Positions 21,163 to 31,060 of a stretch of DNA of 64,000 nt are shown piece by piece. Both the position numbers and the translations under genes were made by a program. Each line of letters begins with the position of its first letter. Positions within the stretch are counted from its first letter, which is position 1. The DNA comes from Argyresthia goedartella (Eukaryota; Arthropoda; Insecta; Lepidoptera; Argyresthiidae), in NCBI GenBank assembly GCA_949825045.1, contig OX463814.1:37776383-37840382 (forward strand). Direction: 5' to 3'. The notes under the pieces were generated by a model. It was not told where the DNA came from, did not search any database, and worked only from the letters and a program-made list of their open reading frames with translations.

Positions 21163-22930
21163 CCACCGCTTCAGATCGGCCTCCCTCGAGCGGCCCCTGG
21201 TTTTGTCGACCTCGACAGAATACGGGTCGCCGATCGTCCCGCGACCAGTCTCGCCGAGAGCAGAGCTCACGCTGGACGAATTGTATTTAATTCGTGCCCG
21301 TGACGCCAAACTGTTTTCGGCGGGACTTCTGCGGGCCATGGAGACCTACCTCGTCGAGCGCCGCGCAGCCATGGAAGGCTGCCAGCTAGCAAGCATCGGC
21401 GACGAACTATTGGACGCCAGGCTGCTGGAGCAGGCCCGCTCGCAGCCCCTCATTCTGCCGCCGACCCGTGGGGGCAAACGACGACCCTCGGACGACTTGC
21501 AGCAGGAAGCCGCGAAGCGAGCGCTGCTGGAGCCCTCGCCGTCACCGACTCCCCCGCAACCCCGAGGCCTCGACATGCCGCGGCTATCGCCGGAGCCGCT
21601 GGCCACCTCGTACGTGGCGGCCGCGTCCGCATACGCGCCCATGCCCACCGCGCTGGCGACCGTCGCGAATCAGCCCGCCGCGAACGCGAGGCCCCCCCGC
21701 CCCATCCCGCACACACACGGAGTGCAGGCCGCGCCCGCGCCCCCCGTCGCGAAACTCGTCGCGCCCGCTAGCGCGCCCCCCGCCGCGCCGCCCGCCGTCG
21801 CCCGCCGCCCGCCACCCGCCGCACCCCCCGCTGTGCCCGCTAGTGCGCCCCCTGCCGCGTCGCCTACCGCAGGCGCCCCGCCGCCACCCGGTGCCCCCGC
21901 TACGGGCGTGGCCGTCACGAAACCGCCCTCCAAGCCGCGCTACCCGCCTATAGTGGTGGAGACCCTCCCGAACTGGGTCCACCACTTCCGCGAAATCCAG
22001 CAGCGGCTGAAGAGGGCCCCGAACGCGCGCCCCTACCAAAAGGGTGTGCGATTTTCGCCTGCAGATGACGAGGAATACCGGTGCGTCCAGTCGTACCTCT
22101 CGACGTTGGAGAAGACCACAGGGGTGCACTGGTACTCCTACTCGCTTCCCGCCGAAAGGAGCCTGAAGATTGCCATCCGGGGGCTGCCGGCAAACACTGA
22201 GCCCGCGGAGATCACTTCCGCGCTGGCAGAGCGCGGCTACGAGGCCAGCTTTGTCAAACAGATTCTGGTACGGAAGGGCAGACCGGGCTGCATTTTCCAC
22301 GCGCAGCTGAAGAAGACGCCGTGTATAACAGCCAGTCTGTACGATACAGACGAGCTACTTTTTATGCCCAGCGTGAAGATCGAGGCGTGGCGCGGGAAGA
22401 AAGGACCAGCTCAATGCCACCGATGCCAGAAGTTTAGGCATAGCAGCCACAACTGCCACCGCCCCCAGGCCTGCGTGCGTTGCGGAGGACCGCACCCCGC
22501 CGCGGACTGCGACCGGCCTAGAGAGATGCCGCCGACGTGTGCCAACTGCGGAGGCCCGCACACGGCAAACAACACGTCGTGCCCTGTATTCCGGCAAGAG
22601 AGCCGAAACAAGAAGGCCGGTCCAGCGGCCCGCACCGGTGGCCCCAAGACGCAGCCGCCCCCCCCCAAACCCCCAACTGTGCAGGAGTCGGCGCCCTCAT
22701 CACTCATGGCGGAGGCCAACCCGGCCACCGCGCCAGGCGCGCCCCTACCCAAGCGCAAACGGAAGCGGGGGGGAAAGAAGAACGAAGTGCCGAGAGCGGC
22801 TGAGGAGAAAGGAGCCGCAGCACCACCACCTCCACCAGAGAACGAACCGCCGAGGGATCTTGTCGCAGCACTCATCAAAGCACTCCAAGATCCCGCAGTC
22901 CTAAGGAGTATCGCCGAACATCTGCCCTGA
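21163..22930 (+). pseudogene. Jockey-like ORF1 (gag-like), main part
   Basis: Resumes ORF1 from 6852 in exact phase and runs to TGA 22928-22930, 618 codons in all. A long Pro/Ala-rich, GC-rich region is followed by a PRE_C2HC-type fold (SLKIAIRGLPANTEPAEIT to the QILVRKG segment) and three CCHC zinc knuckles (CHRCQKFRHSSHNC, CVRCGGPHPAADC, CANCGGPHTANNTSC), then a Lys/Arg-rich stretch (LPKRKRKRGGKK). Zinc knuckles plus PRE_C2HC are typical of Jockey-clade ORF1 RNA-binding proteins. The stop codon overlaps the ORF2 ATG by one base (TGATG at 22928), so ORF2 may be made by termination-reinitiation. The reading frame itself is undamaged apart from the 14.3-kb insertion. Confidence 0.9.
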
Positions 22931-25599
22931 TGGCTGACTCCTTAAGGATTGTGCACTGGAACGCCCAGTCACTCAAAGGAAAGAAGCAGCTGCTGAAAAC
23001 CTTCCTGCGAGAGTACCGAGTCGACGTCATGCTGGTTAGCGAAACCCACCTCACCGTGAAGATGAAGCTCACCCTCCCCGGCTACACAACCTACCGCAAG
23101 GACGAGCGATCCCCGCAGGGGATTGCCTACAGAGGTCTGGCTATCCTGGTTAAAAGGAGTATCGTCCACCAACCCATCGACTTCGAGGAGCACACTACAA
23201 TCTACGTCCTTGGCGTCGAAGTACAGGTCGCCGGCAACGTTGTGCGACTCTATGCCGCCTATCACCCCCCCGGTGAGAGACTCAATCCCAGGGAGCTCCG
23301 GGGACTGCTGGAGTCGCCGCAACCGACTCTCATCGCCGGAGACCTCAACGCCAAGCACCCACACTGGAACTCCTCGAAAGTGTGCGCCGCCGGACGCGCA
23401 CTCCTCGCCGACTCCGTGAGCCACGACTACGATGTCATCGGACCCTACGAGCCGACTCACTACAACCCGGACGGCTCTGGGGACATCATCGACATCGTAG
23501 TCTACAAAGGAATCCGGACCCAGCCAAGCCAGGAAGTCCTGCCAGACCTTCCCTCGGATCAAAGACCCATTCTCCTCGTCCTTGCGGATTTGCCAACAAG
23601 AGTCTCGCCACCAGCGCCCCGTCGACGGTACAACTGGGCCTCCTTCTCGGCCGCACTCGCCGAAAACCCCACCACCCGGACAGCCACACAGCCAGAAGAC
23701 GTCGAAGCACTGACTTCAGAGTTGACTAGCAAGATCCAGGACGCGCTCGACACATCCTCGCACACCGTCTCTAGCCGGAGGAAACCCCAACCCCTCCCGG
23801 CGAAGATTCAGGCACTGATCTGCGAACAGCGCCGTCTCCGGAAGCTATGGCAACAAACCCGGTGCCCAACTCTGAAGTCCCGCCTCAACGCCATGACGGC
23901 CACCATCAAAAGATGCCTTGCCGACCACGCCGAAGAATCTTGGGAACGCCACATCGAGTCCGTAGGCGATCACGTCCCCTCCGTGCATCGCTTATGCCGG
24001 CAGCTGTCGGCCACCCCGGCTCCTGTTCGACCGCTGCTGGGCAGTGACGGCTTCCCGAGATTCAGAGCAAAAGACCGAGCTGAAATTTTCGCCGAATGCC
24101 TGGAGAGGCAGTTCAAGCCGAACCCCACCGACGACGCCGAACACGTAGCAGCAGTGGAGGAACACCTGCGGCACTACTTCGCGACGCCGATAGCTCCTGA
24201 AGAGGACCCCATCTTCTTCTCGCCCGGCCAAGTCCTGCGAACGATCAGGCGCACCAAGCCCAGGAAAGCCCTGGGCGCAGACCAAATCACCAACATGGCG
24301 CTGCGCAACTTGCCGCTACCGACTGTGGCGGCTATGACGCGCCTGTTTAACGGCATCATGCGCACGGGGCACTTCCCTACTACATGGAAGGAAGGCCTGG
24401 TCATAATGCTCCCCAAGCCGGGCAAGAATGTCAAGAAGCCCGAGAGCTATCGGCCCATCACCCTCCTGAGCACCATGTCAAAGGTGTTCGAGAAGCTGCT
24501 GCTAGGAAGACTGCTGCCACATATCCAAGCTCGCCCGGAACAGTTCGGCTTCAGGCCAGAGCATTCGACGACGCTCCAGCTCACCAGGGTACTGAACGAC
24601 ATGACGGTCTGTCGGAATAAGAAAGAATACACCGTCGCAGTACTCCTGGACATGGAGAAGGCGTTCGACAGAGTATGGCACGAGGGGTTGCTGTACAAGC
24701 TGTCGACGTCCCCAGCTCCACGACGAATCACCCGCGTCGTGGCCTCGTTCCTACGGAGTCGCCACTACAGAGTGGTGGTGGAAGACGCCGTGTCAGAAGC
24801 CCGCCCCATCGAAGCCGGCGTCCCACAAGGTTCCTGTCTTTCACCCGCCTGCTACTCCCGATACACGGATGACATCCCAGTTGGCCCTGGTGTACAGCTG
24901 GCCCTCTTCGCTGACGACGCAGCATACTATGCGTCGTCCTAAAAAGCACCCCACGCCGCCGTCAAAATGCAACGCACGCTGGACACCCTGCCTAAATGGC
25001 TGGCCAAATGGAGGCTCACCGTCAACGTCGGGAAGACGCAGGCGATGATCACCGGCCAGAGCAACCTGCCACCACCACTCCAACTCCAAGGGAAGGACAT
25101 TGGGTGGCTGCACCAAGTGAAGTATCTGGGGGTCACCATAGACCGCCGGCTCACGATGAAGACCCACGTCGACAACGTCGTAAACCAGGTCCGGGCTGCA
25201 CGGGCAAAACTTCGTCCACTCCTGGACTCCGGCCTCCCCCTGCGGTCGAAGCTCGGGATCTATAAAACGTACATCAGGTCCCGCCTCACGTATGCCTCGC
25301 CGGCATGGTACGCCCTCTGCTCGGAGTCCAACAAGAAGAGACTCCGGGCCCAAGAAAACCTCTCCTTGCGTACCATCGTCGGCGCGCCTCGCTACGTGAG
25401 AAACGCAACGATCGCAAGGGACCTAGGATTGGAGACACTGGACAAGTTCGTCCAGAGGCTGGCAACGAACATGTTCGCACGAGCGGACGGCTCTCAACAC
25501 CCGCTCGTGCGAGACCTGGCGCCATACCACGCGCGCCCGCCTGACCGTCGCCGCCTACCCCGAGACCTGGTTGCCGAGCCGGCAGCACCCCTGGATTGA
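22930..25599 (+). pseudogene. Jockey-like ORF2: endonuclease and reverse transcriptase
   Basis: ATG at 22930. The N-terminal apurinic-type endonuclease shows LRIVHWNAQSLKGKK, LVSETHLT, LIAGDLNAKHPHWN and LPSDQRPILL. The RT follows with ALGADQITNMAL, ESYRPITLLSTMSKVFEKLL, EQFGFRPEHSTTLQL, VAVLLDMEKAFDRVWHEGLL, AGVPQGSCLSP and the catalytic FADDAAYY. Four codons after the catalytic box the frame has TAA (24940-24942), yet continues open in the same frame to 25599 with normal Jockey C-terminal sequence (LPKWLAKWRLTVNVGKTQAM, LTYASPAWYALC). One nonsense change therefore separates the RT palm from the thumb. Clade by motif wording; Jockey is favoured by the ORF1 type. Confidence 0.9.
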
Positions 25600-26566
25600 G
25601 GCCACACAACCCGAAGAAGAACACCTCAGCCACCCAATGACCTGGCCGTAGTCACGGCCAGCGGAAGACTCCGCGGAAGGGGGCCATTGCCCCGGGACCG
25701 CAACCCCGCACCCTGGAAGGGGTGTGAGAAGATCACCAAGCAAGGAGAGCATTCAGTCTCAGCGTCTAGCTACTGTGACAGTCGTCTTTCACGATTCTAA
25801 ACAGTTTTGGTCTGCCGTCTTACGCGTCTGAACTAGACGAATTGTGATTGCGAAGTTACAGTGGATTTTCGTGAGTGTCTGAAGCGCCGGGATATACCTC
25901 GGTTCCTATCCTTTATATCAACCTACCCCAAATTCCCAAACTATCCTTGGGTCGTTAGATAAGAACTTGTAGGTAACTGATCTGAGTCTGAGTCTGGGCT
26001 TGGAGCGACCCTAAATTCCTTTTTCCTTCACCATAGGGTTCCTGGATTGGCTCTTAGGATATTCGCGGGCTAATCCTCTCCTCATTCCTTCGAGTAGCGA
26101 GTTTTGAAATTCCCACACACACAGTCATTAAACATACAAGCACAGTTGACTTTTTCGAATCATCTCACAATTACGTAAATAATTAATAGTTATCTAGTGT
26201 TATTATCATTTCCAAAGTTATCATCGCATAATACACGTTTAGCAACAACAGTGCAAGTATTATTTTGAACCGGGGTGCATTGAATTGAGAGTATTCTAGT
26301 AAGAAAGTGGCCAACCGATCTGGTGCAGTGATTCATCTAGAGACGCTTAATTTGCGTCATTGAGCCGCTGGAGGTATCATCAGGACCGTCATCGTTGTTC
26401 AGCGCAGTGAGTCATTGACCGGAAGTGGCTAATTAATTACTTATCGTTGATTTATTGATCATTTAATAGCAAGCCTTAACGCGCAACGCCATCTAGTGGC
26501 GATAATCAAAACCCAAGCCCCACCTAGCTACGATCCATAGATCATCACACATTAGCACATTATACG
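25600..26566 (+). other. Untranslated sequence between the two non-LTR elements
   Basis: Probably the 3' untranslated region of the Jockey-like element up to about 25750, then the 5' untranslated region of the next element. A six-base match, CATTCA, at 25750-25755 and 31061-31066 would be the target duplication if the second element runs 25756-31060; six bases can match by chance. No gene seen. GCCATCTAGTGGCG at 26489 is a common insect repeat word. Confidence 0.4.
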
Positions 26567-27565
26567 ATGAAGCCAAAGTGCGGAGCATGTGGTAGGTTTA
26601 CTGCCGCAACAGGTGGCGCTGTATGTGCTGTATGCAAGGGAAATTATCACAAAGCGTGTGTGTCACTTGGTGTCGAGGATGTTCCTAATAAATGGGTCTG
26701 CCCAAGCTGCATCAGCCAGAATGAGTGTACCTCGGGCCCTGAACACCTGCCTTGCGTGGATGGATCGATAGATAATGACGGCCTCACCATGTCAGAACTA
26801 CTCAAAGAAATGCGCCTGATTCGCATCGAAATCACCTCCATGCGGCTAGAGTTAACCAAGATCCACTCTGATTTCAACTCGCTCCGTGCAGACGTTGAGA
26901 TATGTCAAGCCAACTATGTCGACGTTAATAATAGATTGGAGAAAGCAGAAGCATGCCTAGACGTCGTCAACTCATCTCTTTGCAAGAAAGATGAAGAGAT
27001 CAAGAGCCTTCGGGCCGATAACGCGAAGTTGTCTGGTCAATCCAAGGACTTACTGTCTCGCCTCACAGTGCTCGAACGCGAATCTCAGCAGAACCAACAG
27101 TGGGCCCGCCTGCAAAATATAGAAATTGTTGGAGTGCCGGAGACCGAAGGCGAATCAACCCACGGGCTGGTGAAGAAGATCGCGTCGTGTGTGGGCGTGG
27201 CGCTGGGACCGGATGACGTCGAGTTCGCGCATCGAGTGCAGCCCCTGCGCGCTGTGGCCGGCAAGCCGCGCGCCCTCGTCGTGCGCTTCAGGCAGCGCAG
27301 CACCAAGGACGCGGTCTATGCTGCATCCCGCTCACAAAACCTGGACACTGCGAAGATCGGCATGAGCGGAGATCCGTCGCATATACATGTGAATGAACAT
27401 CTAACAGTAAAAAATAAAAAACTGTTCAACTCATGTAAGTTAAAGGCTAAAGACTCTGGTTATAAATTTATCTGGACAAAAAACTGTCGCATTTTTGTAA
27501 GAAGGGCTATAAATGCGCCGCAAATTTTAATATCAACAGAAACAGACTTGATGAAAATTATATAA
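26567..27565 (+). CDS. Non-LTR retrotransposon ORF1 with PHD-type zinc finger and coiled coil
   Basis: ATG at 26567, 332 residues, intact. Residues about 5-50 form a Cys4-His-Cys3 PHD-like finger: CGAC, CAVC, HKAC, CPSC in the right order. A coiled coil covers about 80-180 (repeated Leu/Ile heptads, MSELLKEMRLIRIEI onward). A domain like the RRM/C-terminal part of L1-type ORF1 proteins follows (NIEIVGVPETEGESTHGLV, DVEFAHRVQP, RALVVRFRQRSTKDAVYAA). Such ORF1 proteins form trimers that bind element RNA; the PHD finger may add protein or chromatin contacts, which is inference. Ends TAA at 27563-27565; ORF2 begins about 300 bases on. Confidence 0.88.
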   Translation: MKPKCGACGRFTAATGGAVCAVCKGNYHKACVSLGVEDVPNKWVCPSCISQNECTSGPEHLPCVDGSIDNDGLTMSELLKEMRLIRIEITSMRLELTKIHSDFNSLRADVEICQANYVDVNNRLEKAEACLDVVNSSLCKKDEEIKSLRADNAKLSGQSKDLLSRLTVLERESQQNQQWARLQNIEIVGVPETEGESTHGLVKKIASCVGVALGPDDVEFAHRVQPLRAVAGKPRALVVRFRQRSTKDAVYAASRSQNLDTAKIGMSGDPSHIHVNEHLTVKNKKLFNSCKLKAKDSGYKFIWTKNCRIFVRRAINAPQILISTETDLMKII

Positions 27566-27865
27566 CTGAAATTTACCTAACTGCCGCCTTCACCTTTGTT
27601 AACATGCAATATAAACTAAACACATACACATACCCAACTCAACCACCACTAGCACAACATCACCACAACACTCACACACCCGAGAGAATTATACCTACCT
27701 ACCTACCTATATTTATACCTATACATCACTATGTTATCTTTTACATCACACCAATGACATCAAAATCAATATGCTTATCAATGTGTCTAATCGGAGCCGT
27801 CTCTGTCGTCTGCAGAACTATTATTAATAACTACAACTTAAACCAATCTACATGTTATGATATAA

Positions 27866-30757
27866 CTATGTCGAGCCAGCATAAAATTCAAAAATCATAG
27901 CTTACGCATATTTTATCAAAACGTGAATGGTCTGAGGACTAAGACTATGAATTTTTATAATAGTATCGCGGCATTTGACTATGACCTCATTTTAATCACA
28001 GAAACGAAACTGTGTGAGGGTTTTCTTAACGCGGAGATCGCGGATCCCAATCGCTATAACATATTCCGTCGCGACCGTGCATCTGCGACGGCCGGCGGTG
28101 GTGTGATGGCACTTAGCTCGCCCGCACTCAATGCGCGCGCTCGGCCTGAGTGGCATCGCGCCGACCACGAAAGTATATGGCTGACCGTGCCGGGCGGCGC
28201 AATTGCTTCCAAACATGATCTGCATATTTCCCTTGTATACTTACCTCCTGACGTAAACCTACCTGAACGCGTACAGTACTTTCTGAAGGGGCTGAGTGAT
28301 ATCACCCAGCAACACCCGGATGACCTGTATCTTATAGTAGGAGATTTTAATCTACCCTGCCTTAATTGGGACACAAGTGCGCCACTATGCATGAGGACTG
28401 GTCCAGTCGCTCTTCAGAATTCTGCCACCAACCTAACATGCTTAATGAACTTCCTTGGTCTTACTCAACACAACAGGCTGAAGAACTGCTGCGAAAACGT
28501 TTTGGATCTTGTCTACACCAATTTTCCATTAGACATACATCAGGCTCCGTCACCAGTTGTAGATGAAGACCGTTTCCATACAACCCTTGTAATGGAAACC
28601 GCAGACATTGGCATAGTTGATATCCCCACCATTAACCAGCTCAGGTACCAATTCCGTAAAGGCAATTATGAAGACATGAACAATTATCTTTCCAAAATCG
28701 ACTGGTCTAGCGTCGACTCTGGCTCGCTTGATGACGCGGTCTGCTTGTTGAACTCGCATATACATGATGCCATAGAAAAATACGTCCCTAAGAGAACAAC
28801 AAGCAGCTCGCGTCAGTACCCAATCTGGTATAGTCGGTCACTGGTTGCCATTATCAGAGAGAAAAACAAACTGCATAAGGTATGGAGAAAACATAGGATC
28901 CCCGTAGACTACAAGGCGTTCTCTCTCCTCCGTAGTAGGTGCAAACTCGCTCAACATAATTGTCACATAAGTTACATAAACCTGGTACAAGATAGCATAA
29001 AAAATAACCCGAAACTTTTCTGGTCGTACGTTAAAAATATGCATAGAGAAGGCTCGGGTTATCCCAGTAATATGACTCATGGCACGGTTGCCCTTCAAAC
29101 CGAAAAAGACACTTGCAATGCCTTCAATGAGTACTTCGGTAGGATGTTTAGCGAACCCGCTGCAGTATACCACAACACTAACCTCCTCGAACCAGCCCAT
29201 CCCAGAGTTATAAGCGCGGTGCGAGTATCTACAGACAGCGTTTTCAAACTACTCAGCACCCTGGACAAAAGTAAAGGCCCCGGCAGCGACAAGATTCCTC
29301 CAATACTAATCGCCCGCTGTGCCAAGGTTCTCGCTGTACCACTTACAACCATCTTCAACAGGTCATTCTGTGAAGGTGTCTTTCCCAATCAGTGGAAATT
29401 TGCAAATATTGTGCCTGTACACAAAAAAGGTTCTAGGCTGCCTGTAGAACACTACAGGCCTATATCGATACTCAACGCATTCAGCAAAATTATGGAGCGA
29501 GTGGTCCACGACCATATCTACGCCACTATTTCCAATAACATCCCTGGGGAACAGCATGGTTTTATGAGGTCTAAATCTACCACAACTAATCTGGCTACTT
29601 TTGTAGATGCGGTACTTAGGGACATGGATGGCGGTGGACAGGTGGACGCCATCTACACCGACTTTGAGAAGGCCTTCGACCGTGTTGACCATAACATACT
29701 TTTAAGGAAGTTAGAAAAACTAGGCATCCAGGGCGACCTCTTACGATGGACAAAATCTTATATCGCGAACCGTTGTCAGGCTGTTGTGATTGGTGAACAC
29801 ATGTCTAATCGAATTACTATCCCGTCTGGAGTCCCACAAGGGTCAATATTGGGTCCCCTATTATATGTAGCCTATCTATACGATATAGGTGTGTGCTTCC
29901 ACCACGCCAAATTCCTCCTGTATGCTGACGATAACAAAATATATAAGCAAATTAAGTCTACTCAAGATTGTGATCTGCTGCAGGAGGATTTGGATCGTCT
30001 GACACACTACTATGATATAAATAGAATTAATGTCAATGCCTCGAAATGCAACACCATCAGCTTCACAAGAAGAAACCAGCCCATTTCGCACAGCTATCAT
30101 CTCAACAATATCCCTATTCCGAGAGTTCACTCCATACGCGACTTGGGGGTGATTCTTGATGATAAGCTGACATTCGAGGAGCATGTAGAGGCAATAACTA
30201 GCAAAGCTTTTAGAAACTTAGGGTTTATTTTAAGAGTCACCAAACCTTTTTCAGACATGGGATGTGTTCGAATACTTTACTGTGCATATGTGAGAAGTGT
30301 CCTTGAATATTGCAGTACTTCTTGGAATCCACAGTATGGCGTCTACGTGGACAAAGTAGAACGCATTCAAAAGAAGTTTTTAAAACAACTTAACTTCCGT
30401 GACAGAATTTCAAGCGAAGGATACGAGAACTCTTGCCAACACCACGGTTTCGAGAGCCTCGAGAACCGTCGGAAGATGCTTGATATGATGCTCCTCTATA
30501 ACGTCTGTCGCGGAGGTGTCGATTGCCCTGACCTCGTTAACTCATTACTTAAACTGGATGTACCGTCTATTCGCACTCGCCACTCTGCAAACAAACTCTT
30601 CCATATTCCCTTCGCACGCACAAACTACGCAGCTAACTCAATCAGCTGCAGGCTGCCCCGCACTTACAACAAGTACTTTGCCGACCCGGACATTTTTCAT
30701 CTATCAAAGCCGCTCTTCAAAAAACGGATTATGTCGTTGCTTAAGGAACAAAGGTAA
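27866..30757 (+). CDS. Non-LTR retrotransposon ORF2: endonuclease and reverse transcriptase
   Basis: One open frame from about 27866 to TAA 30755-30757; the family-like start RIFYQNVNGLRTKT is at about 27905. No ATG lies in this frame before that motif. An ATG at 27868 in the next frame leads into a TAG at 27898, so a one-base change near 27895-27900 probably removed the natural start. Endonuclease motifs: LILITETKL, LIVGDFNLPCLNWD, CCENVLDLVYTN. RT motifs: GPGSDKIPPILI, VEHYRPISILNAFSKIMERV, EQHGFMRSKSTT, IYTDFEKAFDRVDHNILL, SGVPQGSILGPLLYVAYL, LLYADDNKIYKQI. The C-terminus (NFRDRISSEGYENSC and on) is complete. The frame is otherwise undamaged over 2.8 kb, the best-preserved RT gene in the window. 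Confidence 0.88.
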   Translation, partial: LCRASIKFKNHSLRIFYQNVNGLRTKTMNFYNSIAAFDYDLILITETKLCEGFLNAEIADPNRYNIFRRDRASATAGGGVMALSSPALNARARPEWHRADHESIWLTVPGGAIASKHDLHISLVYLPPDVNLPERVQYFLKGLSDITQQHPDDLYLIVGDFNLPCLNWDTSAPLCMRTGPVALQNSATNLTCLMNFLGLTQHNRLKNCCENVLDLVYTNFPLDIHQAPSPVVDEDRFHTTLVMETADIGIVDIPTINQLRYQFRKGNYEDMNNYLSKIDWSSVDSGSLDDAVCLLNSHIHDAIEKYVPKRTTSSSRQYPIWYSRSLVAIIREKNKLHKVWRKHRIPVDYKAFSLLRSRCKLAQHNCHISYINLVQDSIKNNPKLFWSYVKNMHREGSGYPSNMTHGTVALQTEKDTCNAFNEYFGRMFSEPAAVYHNTNLLEPAHPRVISAVRVSTDSVFKLLSTLDKSKGPGSDKIPPILIARCAKVLAVPLTTIFNRSFCEGVFPNQWKFANIVPVHKKGSRLPVEHYRPISILNAFSKIMERVVHDHIYATISNNIPGEQHGFMRSKSTTTNLATFVDAVLRDMDGGGQVDAIYTDFEKAFDRVDHNILLRKLEKLGIQGDLLRWTKSYIANRCQAVVIGEHMSNRITIPSGVPQGSILGPLLYVAYLYDIGVCFHHAKFLLYADDNKIYKQIKSTQDCDLLQEDLDRLTHYYDINRINVNASKCNTISFTRRNQPISHSYHLNNIPIPRVHSIRDLGVILDDKLTFEEHVEAITSKAFRNLGFILRVTKPFSDMGCVRILYCAYVRSVLEYCSTSWNPQYGVYVDKVERIQKKFLKQLNFRDRISSEGYENSCQHHGFESLENRRKMLDMMLLYNVCRGGVDCPDLVNSLLKLDVPSIRTRHSANKLFHIPFARTNYAANSISCRLPRTYNKYFADPDIFHLSKPLFKKRIMSLLKEQR

Positions 30758-31060
30758 GCCTGCCTTCTGTTCCTGCATAATCATTTAAATTCTCTCTCTC
30801 TCTCTACCATACACACACTCACATACACATAGTCCCATATACACAAACTCACTCACATAACCACAATAATGTAATTTTGATGTAAGTTAATTTAATTTCA
30901 TTTTTCTTTTTAATGTAAACTGTATGCTTTCTATCATACCTGCTTAGTCTTAAATAATGAGAGTTTGTAATTGGCCAAAGATAAGTTTACCTTTTTGTCT
31001 TATTTGTATCGTATGTGCTGTAAACTCTGTAATTAGTAAATAAATAAATAAATAAATAAA

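Larger units (their letters stand above)
6470..25750 (+). mobile_element. Jockey-like non-LTR retrotransposon, split by nested LTR elements
   Basis: A plus-strand non-LTR element whose two open frames (ORF1 6764-6852 joined to 21163-22930; ORF2 22930-25599) are GC-rich compared with all surrounding DNA. ORF1 is interrupted by a 14.3-kb BEL/Pao element at 6853. The codon frame is exact once one copy of the 5-bp duplication is ignored: 89 + 1765 bases before the stop make 618 codons. The 5' untranslated leader precedes 6764. The 3' untranslated region follows 25599 and may be cut by the next element at about 25756. Neither outer boundary nor a target duplication could be fixed. It is antisense to the transporter. 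Confidence 0.8.
25756..31060 (+). mobile_element. CR1/Jockey-group non-LTR retrotransposon, nearly complete
   Basis: Plus-strand element with an ORF1 carrying a PHD-like zinc finger (26567-27565), an ORF2 with endonuclease and RT (about 27866-30757), a 3' untranslated region with TC and CA runs, and a terminal microsatellite tail of AAAT units (about 31037-31060). A microsatellite rather than poly-A tail fits CR1-like and some Jockey-group elements. The 5' boundary is inferred from a weak six-base duplication and may be wrong. Adjacent to, and in the same orientation as, the Jockey-like element. Confidence 0.75.

Noticed and set aside
21450..22878. Several long open frames antisense to Jockey ORF1
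   Set aside because: High GC content removes stops on both strands; the zinc-knuckle frame on the plus strand explains the conservation.
26489..26505. GCCATCTAGTGGCG as a regulatory palindrome; related words at 13374, 53236 and 60168
   Set aside because: The word occurs in several unrelated repeats of the window and is a frequent insect repeat motif; nothing ties it to regulation.
30788..30860. TC and CA microsatellites in the 3' region of the CR1/Jockey-group element
   Set aside because: Ordinary simple repeats; no further meaning supported.
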